Shown one piece after another: positions 1 through 8,438 of a stretch of 48,017 bases of DNA; the first letter of the stretch is position 1; each line of letters starts with the position of its first letter. Source of the stretch: DASWJQ01 sp964517315 (GTDB lineage: Bacteria > Chloroflexota > Anaerolineae > Anaerolineales > E44-bin32); assembly GCA_964517315.1 (NCBI GenBank), contig CAZFCJ010000013.1:1-48017 (forward strand), in the 5' to 3' direction. Made by a program: the position numbers and the translations under genes. Below the pieces are notes generated by a model, which worked only from the letters and a program-made list of their open reading frames with translations, was not told the DNA's origin and ran no database searches.

Positions 1-2
1 GC

Positions 3-377
3 TACGAGTGGGCCGAGGCCACGCTGCGCAACGCCAAACGCCTCGACCCGGACGTGCTCACGAAGTCGGGCATCATGCTCGGCTTGGGCGAGACGATCGA
101 GGAAGTCAAGGAGACCATGGGCGACCTGCGCGCGTGGGACGTCGACATCTTGACCCTCGGACAATACCTTCAACCTTCGAAGAAGCATCTGCCCATGGAC
201 CGCTACTACACGCCCGAAGAGTTTGAGCACTTGAAGGAGTACGGTGAGGAGATCGGCTTCCGGTGGGTGGAGAGCGGACCGCTCGTTCGCTCCTCATATC
301 ACGCCGAAAAGCAGGTGCGGGCGCTGAGCGTAGTGCACCGGGAGCTGTACGGCGATACGGAGGGCATGGCAGCGTAG
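3..377 (+). CDS. lipA: Lipoyl synthase, C-terminal part (cut by window start)
   Basis: This is the C-terminal 124 residues of a radical-SAM lipoyl synthase, which inserts two sulfurs into protein-bound octanoyl groups to make lipoyl cofactors for 2-oxoacid dehydrogenases and the glycine cleavage system. The visible part carries typical LipA stretches: KSGIMLGLGET, the DVDILTLGQYLQPSKKHLP block, and the terminal GPLVRSSYHAEKQ, where the conserved RSSY serine ligates the auxiliary cluster in known LipA. The N-terminal cluster cysteines lie outside the window. The frame is open from base 3 to the TAG at 375-377, and a hairpin terminator follows. The family assignment is firm. Confidence 0.95.
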   Translation, partial: YEWAEATLRNAKRLDPDVLTKSGIMLGLGETIEEVKETMGDLRAWDVDILTLGQYLQPSKKHLPMDRYYTPEEFEHLKEYGEEIGFRWVESGPLVRSSYHAEKQVRALSVVHRELYGDTEGMAA

Positions 378-405
378 CGCGTCCCGGCCGAACGGATTGC
401 ACGAC

Positions 406-437
406 GACCGGACGCCACGGCGTCCGGTCTCTTGTTC
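406..437 (+). terminator. Rho-independent-type terminator after lipA
   Basis: A perfect 9-bp stem (GACCGGACG / CGTCCGGTC) with a 6-base loop lies 28 bases after the lipA stop and is followed by the T-rich TCTTGTT. It separates lipA from the csaA-like gene. Confidence 0.65.
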
Positions 438-527
438 GGGCGGGGCTGGGATGTCTACGGTGGCCGCTCATCGCCCGCCTCGGCCCGGCACAATTGAGGC
501 GAAGAGTCCAGCACAGGAGGATCCCCC

Positions 528-866
528 ATGCCGGAGATCACATGGCAGGACTTCGACAATGTCGAAATGCGCGCCGGCCGCGTGATCGAGGTGGATCCGT
601 TTCCGGAGGCGCACAAGCCCTCGTATCTGCTGCGGATCGATTTCGGCGAGCAGGGGGGCGTCCTGCAATCCTCGGCCGCTCTCGCCGACGACTATGAGCT
701 GGAGGAGCTGGTAGGACGTTTCGTGGTGGCGGTGACGAACTTCCCGCCCAAGCAGATCGGTCCCCACATGTCGCAGGTGTTGGTCCTGGCGGCGCAGGAC
801 GAGGATGGGACCTTGCACTTGCTCCGACCCGACGGCGAACCTGAGCTCGGCGCCCGGATCCGCTGA
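528..866 (+). CDS. csaA: CsaA-like tRNA-binding (EMAP/OB-fold) protein
   Basis: This 112-residue protein has the size and pattern of CsaA, a single OB-fold tRNA-binding domain related to the C-terminus of methionyl-tRNA synthetase and described as a chaperone linked to protein export. Diagnostic stretches are DFDNVEMRAGRVIEVDPFPEAHKPSY at the start and NFPPKQIGPHMSQVLVL, matching the family signature N[FL]xPxxIxxxxSxVLVLG. A strong AGGAGG lies 7 bases before the ATG. It is monocistronic, between the lipA terminator and an unknown gene. Export function in this organism is inferred only from the family. Confidence 0.88.
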   Translation: MPEITWQDFDNVEMRAGRVIEVDPFPEAHKPSYLLRIDFGEQGGVLQSSAALADDYELEELVGRFVVAVTNFPPKQIGPHMSQVLVLAAQDEDGTLHLLRPDGEPELGARIR

Positions 867-1059
867 GGCTCCCTCGGAGTCGGCCGATCAGTTGTGGACC
901 GAAGGCCACGAAGCAGTAGCACCCCCGAGCCAATCGGGACCTGCATAGCGCCGAACACAGAACGGGTGGACATGTAGAATCTCTTCCACAAGGCGTATGG
1001 AAGCTCACCTTATAGGACTGATGCCCGTGACAGAAGTCCGAAGATGAGCTGGAGGACCG

Positions 1060-1488
1060 ATGAACCCCTATACCCGCAGCTTGCTCGAGAGAGTCGAAGA
1101 CCCGGATCTGCAATCCTGGGTCGAACGTTGGGACGAGCTCGAGTCGCTGGTCATCGAGGTCTATCGACTGGAGGCGGCTGGGCCGGACGATGAGCGCGAA
1201 TATCGGCGCCTGCGGACCGAGCTCCGGCGCGACTACGAGAGATGGAATCCGGAGCTCGAGAGGCACTGGCGCGGCTTACAGGCCGGTGGCGAAGCCGTCA
1301 CGGATGACCCATTCTGGGCGCTGCTCGCGCCCAAGCAGGCGGGCGACTTCGTGGATAACTGGAAAGCGATGCAAACGCTTCCGGCGGCGCGGGAAGCTCT
1401 GAATAATTACTTGATCGAGCGCATCGAGTCCGCCGGCCCGGAACCTGATGCATTGGACGCGGCAGAAGGGGCGGAGGAGTTGAGCTGA
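1060..1488 (+). CDS. Unknown small acidic helical protein
   Basis: I do not recognise this 142-residue protein. It is rich in Glu, Arg, Leu and Trp, looks all-helical, and has no signal peptide or membrane segment, so it is probably cytoplasmic. The central region has repeated aromatic positions (WVERWDELE, YERWNPELERHWRGL, DPFWALLAPKQAGDF). The start is set by GGAGG 4 bases before the ATG at 1060. The NarL regulator follows 97 bases later, so shared transcription is possible but unproven. Codon use looks like its neighbours, so I take it as a real gene. Confidence 0.7.
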   Translation: MNPYTRSLLERVEDPDLQSWVERWDELESLVIEVYRLEAAGPDDEREYRRLRTELRRDYERWNPELERHWRGLQAGGEAVTDDPFWALLAPKQAGDFVDNWKAMQTLPAAREALNNYLIERIESAGPEPDALDAAEGAEELS

Positions 1489-1492
1489 GCGC

Positions 1493-1501
1493 TGTTAGAA
1501 T
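1493..1501 (+). promoter_or_regulatory. Candidate extended -10 element before the NarL regulator
   Basis: TGTTAGAAT fits an extended -10 (TG-n-TAGAAT), 85 bases before the response regulator start. No convincing -35 hexamer is present at 16-18 bases, so this is a weak call. Confidence 0.35.
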
Positions 1502-1585
1502 CCGCTCGGCAAAATTGTTCCACAGCGCCTTGCAGGTTGCCGTCGCGAGAAAAAAGGCAGGCTGCTGGGGCAGGAGGCGGGGATC

Positions 1586-2212
1586 ATGACCATTCGGGTA
1601 CTTCTCGTCGACGACCACAAAGTCGTCCGTCAGGGACTGCGCATGTTCTTGGGGCTGGACGACGAGATCGAGCTCGTCGGTGAGGCGGGGGATGCTGAGC
1701 AGGCGGTCCAGTTGGTGGGGCAGCTTGAGCCGGATATCGTCCTAATGGACCTGGTCATGCCGGGCAAGGACGGCGTTTGGGCGACCGGGGAGATCCACGC
1801 TGCGCATCCGGACGTGGGCGTGATCGCGCTGACCAGCTTTCTGGAGGACGAGAAGGTGATCGGCGTGGTGCGCGCCGGCGCCATCGGATACTTGCTCAAG
1901 GACACGGAGGCCGACGAATTGTGCGACGCGATCAAACTGGCGCACCGAGGCGAGGTGCAGCTCGCGCCGGACGCGGCGGCCCGGCTGGTCCGCGAGGTGC
2001 GCGCCCCGGGCGGCCATGAAACCCTGACCGAGCGAGAGACCGAGGTCTTGCGGCTCATCGCTCACGGTTACTCCAACAAGGAAATCGCCTCAGAGCTCTA
2101 CCTCAGCGACAAGACCGTCAAGACGCACGTGAGCAACATCCTGCAGAAGCTCAACCTGCTCAGCCGGACCCAGGCGGCACTGTTCGCCGTGCGCAGCGGT
2201 CTTGTGGATTAG
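1586..2212 (+). CDS. NarL/LuxR-family response regulator
   Basis: This 208-residue protein joins a receiver domain (about residues 1-120) to a C-terminal LuxR-type helix-turn-helix (about 145-205). Receiver key residues are intact: the acidic pair D9/D10, phospho-acceptor D55 (VLMDLVMPG), T83 and K105. The output domain shows the classic LTEREtEVLRLIAHGYSNKEIA and TVKTHVSNILQKL motifs. GGAGG about 9 bases upstream supports the ATG at 1586. A histidine kinase gene follows directly, so the pair is very likely a cognate two-component system acting on transcription. Its targets cannot be seen from the sequence. Confidence 0.93.
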   Translation: MTIRVLLVDDHKVVRQGLRMFLGLDDEIELVGEAGDAEQAVQLVGQLEPDIVLMDLVMPGKDGVWATGEIHAAHPDVGVIALTSFLEDEKVIGVVRAGAIGYLLKDTEADELCDAIKLAHRGEVQLAPDAAARLVREVRAPGGHETLTERETEVLRLIAHGYSNKEIASELYLSDKTVKTHVSNILQKLNLLSRTQAALFAVRSGLVD

Positions 2213-2246
2213 GCGCCCCCGGCGGGAGCAAAGCCCCTCGTTTACC

Positions 2247-4385
2247 ATGACTGCCAGTCCAGCCGCAGTTCGGCTCCGCAACGAAATCCTGCCCCCACTT
2301 CTTTCAAGTCTGCTGTACGTGGCGGCCTACTTGGTGGTGGACGCACCCGCGTTCAGCTTCGACATCCGCCCCGGAATCGCCGGGTGGAGCCTGCCCGCCG
2401 CCTTGAGTTTGGCGCTGCTGGTCGTGCGCGGACCGCACTATGCCCCGCTCGTCCTGGCAGCCAGCATGCTCAGCGGCGCCTGGCACGGGGAGCTGGACCT
2501 GACCTGGGCTCAGCGTTTCGCGGCCGGCCTCGGCCCGGCGTTGATGTACGCGGCGACGGGCTGGCTGTTGAGGCGATCGTATCGACCGCTTAGCTATGAA
2601 CCGACGGTACGCCACGCCGTGCGCTGGCTGCTGGTCGTGGGTGCCGGCGCGGGGCTGGCCAGCGCGGCGCGCTATGGCGTGCTCATCGCCGCCGGCGCGA
2701 TCTCGGTCGGTGCCTGGCAGACTCCGTTCATGGCGCTGTGGATGGGCGAGGCTGCGGGCATTGTGAGCGTGGTGCCGTTCTTGGTCACTTTCGTGCTCTC
2801 CAGCCTGCCCGAGGAAGTGGCCGGTGGGAGCGTCCGCATCGGGTGGGCGAGCCTGTCGCAGCCCGATTGGGGCCGGGCGGCTTGGCTGCTGGCGGAGTTC
2901 GCCGGGCTGGTGGCCTCCCTGCTGGTGGTGTTCACGCCCCGTGCCGAGGGGGACCTCGCCCTGCTGTATCCGCTCTTCCTGCCGCTGATGTGGCTCTCCG
3001 TTCATTATGGATTGCAGGGCGCGGTCGCTGCCAATCTCGGACTGATCGCCGGGAGCATGCTGCTGTTTCAGCGCAACGGGTTGGTGGGGATCGACATCCT
3101 TGAGCTGCAGGCGTTCCTTCTGACGCTGGCCGTCACCGGATTGCTGCTGGGTTCGGCCCTTTCCGACGAACGGCACACCCGCGGCCGGCTTCAACAGCAG
3201 GAGACCCGCTACCAGGAAGTTCAGCGGCGCAAGGAAGTCGCGGAGGGGATGCGCGACATCCTGGCCATGATCAATTCCAAACGGCCGCTGAAGGAGATTT
3301 TGGACGCCATCGCCGAACAGGCGGCTGAGCTGCTGGGCTCGGAGACGGTCTCCATCTTCCTGCTGGACCCCGAAGGCCAGACGCTGTCGGTGGCGGCGAG
3401 CCGGGGGATTCCGATGGCGATGGGATCGGAGGTACGGGTCCCGCTGGGGAGCGGCGCGGTGGGCAAAGCCGTTCAGGAACGTAGGCCGGTCGTCGTCCGG
3501 GACTTGGAGCGATTGGTCGCCGACACAGGCGAAGACCCGCACCTGGAATCGGAACGGAAGCGGGCGGAGTGGCTGGTAAGCGAGTTCAGCATGATCCTCT
3601 CGGTCCCCTTGCTGGCTCGACAGCGCCCGCTGGGCGGAATGAGCCTCTATTACAAGGCGGCACGCGAGATCAGCGAAGCCGAGCGAGAGCTCGCGATGAT
3701 TTTCGCGACGCAAGCCGCATTGGCGCTGGATAACGCCCATCTGTACTTGCAGGCTCAAGAGCTGGCGGTGCTGCAAGAGCGTCAGCGGCTGGCGCGTGAA
3801 CTCCACGATTCCGTGTCCCAGGCGCTCTATGGGATCTCTTTGGGAGCCCGCACCGCCCGTGCTTTTTGGGAGCGAGATCGCGATGACCTCGACGAGCCCC
3901 TCGAGTACATCCAGTCGCTGGCCGACGCCGGTTTGGCCGAAATGCGCGCCCTGATCTTCGAGTTACGCCCTGAGTCGCTGGAGAAAGAAGGACTGACGGC
4001 TGTCCTCGATCGGCTGTCCACTGCCTTCGCGGGTCGTCACGATCTCCGACTGCAGACCAAATTCGATCCCGAGCCCGATGTGCCGATGCCTGTGAAAGAG
4101 GCCTTCTACCGCATCGCTCAGGAGGCGCTCAACAACACCAGCAAGCACGCGCGGGCGGAGCGCATCGAGGTCGCCCTCACACAGCGGGATGGCGACCTCC
4201 AACTTGTGGTTGAAGATGACGGCCAAGGCTTCGACCCGACGGGGGACTACCCCGGGCATCTGGGACTGCGTTCAATGCATGAGCGCGCCGAGGGAATCGG
4301 GGCTGAGCTGACCGTGCACAGCACCTCCGGCCGCGGGACCAGGGTCGAGGTGAGATGGTCGGCGGCTTCGGAGACCGCCGGCTAA
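2247..4385 (+). CDS. MASE1-GAF sensor histidine kinase (NarX/DesK-type HisKA_3)
   Basis: This membrane sensor kinase of about 712 residues is the likely partner of the preceding regulator. About eight hydrophobic helices (residues 10-315) resemble a MASE1 integral sensor. A short coiled linker follows (RQQETRYQEVQRR region), then a GAF domain (about 330-500), then the HisKA_3 dimerisation helix with ERQRLARELHDSVSQ, where H520 is the phospho-acceptor. The ATPase has the N box EALNNTSKHARA and G boxes DDGQGFD and GHLGLRSMHERA. I chose ATG 2247. A TTG at 2202 overlaps the regulator stop and is possible but lacks a ribosome site. The sensed signal is unknown. Confidence 0.9.
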   Translation: MTASPAAVRLRNEILPPLLSSLLYVAAYLVVDAPAFSFDIRPGIAGWSLPAALSLALLVVRGPHYAPLVLAASMLSGAWHGELDLTWAQRFAAGLGPALMYAATGWLLRRSYRPLSYEPTVRHAVRWLLVVGAGAGLASAARYGVLIAAGAISVGAWQTPFMALWMGEAAGIVSVVPFLVTFVLSSLPEEVAGGSVRIGWASLSQPDWGRAAWLLAEFAGLVASLLVVFTPRAEGDLALLYPLFLPLMWLSVHYGLQGAVAANLGLIAGSMLLFQRNGLVGIDILELQAFLLTLAVTGLLLGSALSDERHTRGRLQQQETRYQEVQRRKEVAEGMRDILAMINSKRPLKEILDAIAEQAAELLGSETVSIFLLDPEGQTLSVAASRGIPMAMGSEVRVPLGSGAVGKAVQERRPVVVRDLERLVADTGEDPHLESERKRAEWLVSEFSMILSVPLLARQRPLGGMSLYYKAAREISEAERELAMIFATQAALALDNAHLYLQAQELAVLQERQRLARELHDSVSQALYGISLGARTARAFWERDRDDLDEPLEYIQSLADAGLAEMRALIFELRPESLEKEGLTAVLDRLSTAFAGRHDLRLQTKFDPEPDVPMPVKEAFYRIAQEALNNTSKHARAERIEVALTQRDGDLQLVVEDDGQGFDPTGDYPGHLGLRSMHERAEGIGAELTVHSTSGRGTRVEVRWSAASETAG

Positions 4386-4411
4386 GATCGAGGCGCCTCG
4401 GCTGCCCCGCC

Positions 4412-4816
4412 TTACCCACTGTCACCGCCCGCGGCGCGTGAACGGACGGCCTGCCGGATCGCGCGCGGCAGAGCCTCGCCGGTGTCCTGCTTGAGCAGTA
4501 GCGCATCGGCTCCGTTCGAAAGCCAACCGGTCCGTGTCTGCGGTGAGGTGCGAAGGGCGAGCAGGACGATCGCCAACTGAGGAACGGTTGACCTCAGCGT
4601 CTCGAGGAGCTGGCGACCGCCCCCACTGAGCTCCAGAATCTCGACGTCCAGAACCACAGCGTCTGGGGATGTGTCGACGAGCGCTGTCATTAACGCGGTT
4701 GGATCTCCAACCTCTCCCACCACCCGAAGATCCGGCTCGAGCGCCAGCCGCATAGCGAGGCCTTGTCGAACAACGGCGCGTCGATCGGCAACCAGGATTC
4801 GATATAGGTCCTTCAC
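4412..4816 (-). CDS. Receiver-only response regulator, partly degenerate
   Basis: This stand-alone receiver has about 134 residues from a GTG at 4816, preceded by a GGTGGGGG ribosome-site-like stretch. An upstream start at 4915 would add 33 unlikely residues. The fold pattern is clear: YRILVADRRAVVRQGL, phospho-acceptor D57 in VVLDVEI, and K109 in LLLKQDTGEA. The usual acidic pair is reduced to a single D11, followed by two arginines, so Mg2+ binding may be impaired. There is no output domain. It ends 26 bases from the end of the kinase gene, tail to tail. It may act as a phosphate sink or a protein-interaction module; that is inference. Confidence 0.75.
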   Translation of the reverse strand: MKDLYRILVADRRAVVRQGLAMRLALEPDLRVVGEVGDPTALMTALVDTSPDAVVLDVEILELSGGGRQLLETLRSTVPQLAIVLLALRTSPQTRTGWLSNGADALLLKQDTGEALPRAIRQAVRSRAAGGDSG

Positions 4817-5130
4817 TGACTGTACCCCCACCGGATCCACGAGTTGTTCCCCCCGGAAAAGACCCCATACCGCTTCATCATCGTGAATTATCTGGCCGCC
4901 GATCCCCTGGTGCATCGTTATCTGGTCTTGGTCTTACCTCGGGCGAAAGTCCTAGAAGCCAGACCTGGCGGGGCCGGTACGGACGGCAGCCGGCTCGGAC
5001 TTAAGTCCCAATCCGAGATCCTCCCGACAACCGAGGCCCTGAGCGCGACTTTCCAGGAAAATGGAACCGGCGCGCTCAATTGAGCGTCCTAAAAAATGAA
5101 TGGGCGCGGAACGCGCCAGGAGGATCAGAG
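4817..5130. other. Intergenic leader before the PA14 surface-protein gene
   Basis: This 314-base stretch holds no convincing gene. It contains a single TTTCCAGGAAA dyad at 5050-5060, a perfect 14-base palindrome CGCTCAATTGAGCG at 5073-5086, and a 6-bp GC hairpin (GGCGCG-GAA-CGCGCC, 5103-5117) one base before the AGGAGG of the next gene. That last position could let the hairpin affect translation. I could not match the stretch to any riboswitch class I know. Confidence 0.5.
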
Positions 5131-7476
5131 ATGAAGAACGTACGGACCTCAACAATGGGAATGGGCAATGTGCCGGAGTGGCTGGTGGCCATGGTCGTGG
5201 CAGCGTTGATGCTTGCCGCTGTGGTCGGAAGCCTGCTGTTGTACACGACGGTGCGCGCCGGGGGTCTGTTCCGGCCGATCGACGAAGGGCCGACCCCGAC
5301 GGTGGCCCCTTCGGGCCCACCCAGGATCGAGCTGTCGGTCTCCGAAGCGGGCCCCGGCACGCAGGTGCTCATCACCGGCGCCAACTGGCCGGCGGAGGAC
5401 ACCGTCGTGATCAGCCTGGATGATCCAGAGCTAGGCCGACCGCCCGCGCTCAACCCCGACGGTCTGGTCGCGGTGACGAAGGCTACGGCGGAAGGGCGAA
5501 TCGACGAGAGCATCGCCTTCCCTACGGATGCGCGCTGGACGCAGCTGGCGCGGGTGTGGGTCGTCGCTCGATCGCAGGCTACGGGCGAGACCGCCAGCGC
5601 CGAAATCCGCTTGCTGCTGCCGACGGCGACTCCGGAGCCGACCGCCACCGAGGCCATCCCCACGGCGACGATCGTGCCCCGCAGTGAGATCCCGACGGCG
5701 ACCAGCGTGTGCGTCGACAGGGCCCAGTTCGTCGCCGACGTGACGATCCCGGACAACACGAACCTGGAGCCCGGCAAGTCCTTCCAGAAGACGTGGCGCC
5801 TGCGCAACGCGGGGTCGTGCACTTGGTACAGCACCTACGCGCTGGTATACGCCAGCGGAAATCAAATGGGCGGACCCTCGAGCGCACAGCTCGGGCGCAC
5901 CGTCATCCCGGGGGATACGATCGACCTCAGCGTCAACCTGAAGGCGCCTTCGGCGAACGGTACCTATCGGGGCAACTGGAAGCTGCGAAACTCGGCCGGC
6001 GTTCTGTTCGGTCTCGGCCAGGACGCGAGTGAGCCGTTCTGGGTTCAGATCGTCGTCGGCCCGGTCGGGTCGACGGTCAACGGAACCTGGAGGGGCGAGT
6101 ACTTCGCCAACCGAACCCTTAGCGGTTCGCCGAGAGCCGTACGCGAGGATGTGATCATCGACTTCAACTGGGGCCGCGGTCAGCCGCGGGCCGAAATCCC
6201 GGCCGACAATTTCTCGGTGCGCTGGACGGGGAAGGCCAACTTTGACTCAGCGACCTATCGCTTCAGGGTGCTGGGCGACGACGGCGTGCGCCTGTGGGTC
6301 GACGATGTGCTTGTGCTGGACCAGTGGAAGGATCAAAGTGCCACTGAGTACACCGTCGACGTAGCGTTGGCCAAGGGCTCGCATACGCTCAAAGTGGAGT
6401 ACTACGAGCACACGCACGACGCCCGCGTACGACTGCGCTGGGAGCGCCAACCGAACCCCACCTTCGCCGATTGGAAAGGGCAGTACTACGCCAATCGGGA
6501 CTTGAGCGGTTCGCCGCTCCTGGTGCGCAACGACCGCAGAATCGATTTCAACTGGCGCCAAGCCGCACCGGCGGTGGGACTCCCTGGCGATCGATTCTCG
6601 GCCCGCTGGACGCGCAAAATCCTGTTCCAGGGTGGTGACTACCGCTTCGTCGTGCGGGCCGACGACGGTGTGCGAGTGTTCGTGGACGGCAAGAAGATCA
6701 TCGATGAGTGGCACGACAGCGCGGGCAAGCGCGACTACGTCGCGACGGTCGCGCTCTCTGGGCAGAAGACCATCATCGTCGAATACTACGAGAACGCCGG
6801 CTCGGCCTTGATCAAGTTCGCCATCGAGCATCTGTCCCCGACGGCCACCCCTACGGTGACACCGACTGCGACCGAAACCGATGAGCCCACGCCGACGCCC
6901 ACCGCGACGCCAACGGAGGAGCCGACGGCCACACCGACGCCTACTGAGACGGCGACCCCCGAGCCCGATACAGGACTCTCCGTAGTCATGGATCTGGTCG
7001 ACTCCGCATGCTCCGCAAACTGGAGCAACGGACAGGGGGACGACCTGTCCTGCCCCGGAACCACACAGGATCCCCAAGGCTATGTGATATTGGCCAACCG
7101 GCCTGTGCTGGAGAACGGCGAGACCGACCCAGGCAGGGCCGTGCTGATCTCGACCGGGGGCAGTTCACTGCCGGTCCTGACAGGCCGTTACTCGAGCCGA
7201 GCGTTCACCGCAGGGGAACGTTTCCGGGCGCGCATAGGATGTCTTGAGGGGACGGGCAGCTGCGCGTACACCTTCCGCCTCGGCTATCAGGAGGGCGACG
7301 GTGAGCTGCAGCCGTTGGGGGACTGGACGGAAATCCGTGACGGTGTCGTGCGCGACCTTGATATCCCGCTGGATCTGCTGTCCGGCCGGGCAGCCATGAT
7401 GGTCCTGCAGGTCGAGGCCACCGGTTTGGAGGTGGTCGACCCGGCGGTGTGGGTCCGACCGCGCATCGTCCGCTAG
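5131..7476 (+). CDS. Surface protein with NBR1-like Ig domain and two PA14 domains
   Basis: This 781-residue protein is membrane-anchored by one N-terminal helix (about residues 13-40), with the rest outside the cell. In order: an Ig-like region (about 55-170), a Thr/Pro linker, an NBR1-type Ig domain (about 193-310, with ADVTIPDNT, KTWRLRNAGSCTW and YRGNWKLRN), two PA14 domains (about 318-443 and 447-570, each with a DDGVR(L/V)(W/F)VD core), a TPT stalk (about 570-612), and an unassigned C-terminal domain with four cysteines. PA14 domains usually bind carbohydrate, so polysaccharide or cell-wall contact is plausible. AGGAGG 7 bases upstream fixes the ATG at 5131. A strong terminator follows. 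Confidence 0.85.
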   Translation: MKNVRTSTMGMGNVPEWLVAMVVAALMLAAVVGSLLLYTTVRAGGLFRPIDEGPTPTVAPSGPPRIELSVSEAGPGTQVLITGANWPAEDTVVISLDDPELGRPPALNPDGLVAVTKATAEGRIDESIAFPTDARWTQLARVWVVARSQATGETASAEIRLLLPTATPEPTATEAIPTATIVPRSEIPTATSVCVDRAQFVADVTIPDNTNLEPGKSFQKTWRLRNAGSCTWYSTYALVYASGNQMGGPSSAQLGRTVIPGDTIDLSVNLKAPSANGTYRGNWKLRNSAGVLFGLGQDASEPFWVQIVVGPVGSTVNGTWRGEYFANRTLSGSPRAVREDVIIDFNWGRGQPRAEIPADNFSVRWTGKANFDSATYRFRVLGDDGVRLWVDDVLVLDQWKDQSATEYTVDVALAKGSHTLKVEYYEHTHDARVRLRWERQPNPTFADWKGQYYANRDLSGSPLLVRNDRRIDFNWRQAAPAVGLPGDRFSARWTRKILFQGGDYRFVVRADDGVRVFVDGKKIIDEWHDSAGKRDYVATVALSGQKTIIVEYYENAGSALIKFAIEHLSPTATPTVTPTATETDEPTPTPTATPTEEPTATPTPTETATPEPDTGLSVVMDLVDSACSANWSNGQGDDLSCPGTTQDPQGYVILANRPVLENGETDPGRAVLISTGGSSLPVLTGRYSSRAFTAGERFRARIGCLEGTGSCAYTFRLGYQEGDGELQPLGDWTEIRDGVVRDLDIPLDLLSGRAAMMVLQVEATGLEVVDPAVWVRPRIVR
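6085..6840 (+). repeat. Tandem duplicated PA14 domain coding region
   Basis: Two successive copies of about 125 codons encode matching blocks: G(E/Q)Y(F/Y)ANR.LSGSP, then IDFNW, then (V/A)RWT, then DDGVR, then VEYYE. This is a domain duplication inside one gene. Confidence 0.8.
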
Positions 7477-7505
7477 CGCCGTCGTCACCAAGTCGTTCGC
7501 ACGCT

Positions 7506-7545
7506 GCGGCGGGATCCCGGTTCCGGGATCCCGCCGCCTGCTTTG
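7506..7545 (+). terminator. Strong hairpin terminator
   Basis: A perfect 15-bp stem (7506-7520 with 7523-7537, arm GCGGCGGGATCCCGG) with a 2-base centre lies 30 bases after the PA14 protein stop and is followed by CTGCTTTG. The stem is very stable but the T-run is weak. Confidence 0.7.
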
Positions 7546-7658
7546 CCAAAGCAGTAAGATGAGTCGAGAGGCACTTCGAACAGTTGGTGGAGGTATGCCA
7601 CACGAGTCGAATGAAGGGGGGGACCTGAGAAGCCGTCAGGAACAACGTGCGCCCGCAG

Positions 7659-7688
7659 TTATCAGACTGAGCCCGCCATCGGTACAAT
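7659..7688 (+). promoter_or_regulatory. Candidate sigma-70-type promoter
   Basis: TTATCA (7659-7664) and TACAAT (7683-7688) are separated by 18 bases, 57 bases before the ATG at 7745. Spacing and -10 fit well; the -35 matches the consensus moderately. Confidence 0.5.
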
Positions 7689-7744
7689 GAATCCAGGGGA
7701 ACCCCCATTCTAAGCGCATGCGTTGGGCGGAGGACGCGAAAGGC

Positions 7745-8191
7745 ATGTATCCGATTCTTCTGGCGGCTCACAACATCCTGCGCTGGGCCGTCGTCATCGC
7801 CGCGCTCTGGGCGCTCGTGCGCGGCTACCGCGGTTGGATCAGAGCGCAGCCTTGGACGTCGATGGATCGACTTTCCGGTCTGGCGTTTACCATCTCGGTC
7901 GACGTTCAGCTGGTGATCGGGCTGTTCCTGGCGGCCCTTAGCCCGCTGATCCAACCGGTGTTGCAAGACCTCTCCGCGCTCGGCAGCAGCGACGCGATTC
8001 GTTTTTTCGCCACGGAGCACATCCCCACCATGGTGGCGGCTTGGATCGTGGTTCATTTGACGAGCGTCGTCGCTCGCCGGGCGGAGGATGATCGAGGCAG
8101 ACACATCCGCGCCGCGCTCGGCTACACCGTCGCTCTGGCGCTTGTCGTACTGGGCACTCCGTGGTGGAGGCCGCTTTTCCCGGGACTTTAG
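7745..8191 (+). CDS. Small four-helix membrane protein, cytochrome b-like pattern
   Basis: This integral membrane protein of about 148 residues has four hydrophobic segments. Histidines recur at membrane-facing positions: LAAHNILRW in helix 1, then TEHIPTMVAAWIVVH in helix 3. Small membrane proteins with this layout are often annotated as b-type cytochrome-like, but haem binding here is a guess. I prefer the ATG at 7745, with GGAGG 12 bases upstream, because MYPILLAAHN begins right at the first helix. An ATG at 7718 would add nine polar residues. It is flanked by its own candidate promoter and a 247-base gap. Confidence 0.7.
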   Translation: MYPILLAAHNILRWAVVIAALWALVRGYRGWIRAQPWTSMDRLSGLAFTISVDVQLVIGLFLAALSPLIQPVLQDLSALGSSDAIRFFATEHIPTMVAAWIVVHLTSVVARRAEDDRGRHIRAALGYTVALALVVLGTPWWRPLFPGL

Positions 8192-8438
8192 CCAGGGCGG
8201 TGGTCTGTCCAGAAGGGTGACTGCGTCCACAAGCGGAAGCAATGCGGTGCGGCGCCTGTACAGGGTCGCACGATGAGCCGAATGGCTGGCTGGTCGCTCG
8301 GGAGGACGCCGCTTACCTATTATGATGAAGAGTGGTCCCACTGTTCCAAACCCGGCTCGACCGAGAGGGGGCCGCTGGGGCGCCCGGCGGGGTAAGCCTT
8401 GACATCAGAACCTCACGAATCCGAGAAGGAGATTCATC

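Noticed and set aside
2304..3806. Open frame of 500 codons on the minus strand
   Set aside because: It is fully antisense to the sensor kinase, which has clear domains; composition is Gln/His/Arg-rich as expected from a GC-rich shadow frame.
4917..5060. Possible riboswitch in the leader of the PA14 gene
   Set aside because: I compared it mentally with cobalamin, TPP, glycine and c-di-GMP consensus cores and found no match; only simple hairpins remain.
7205..8341. Open frame of 378 codons on the minus strand
   Set aside because: It crosses a strong terminator and is antisense to two supported genes; there is no recognisable domain.
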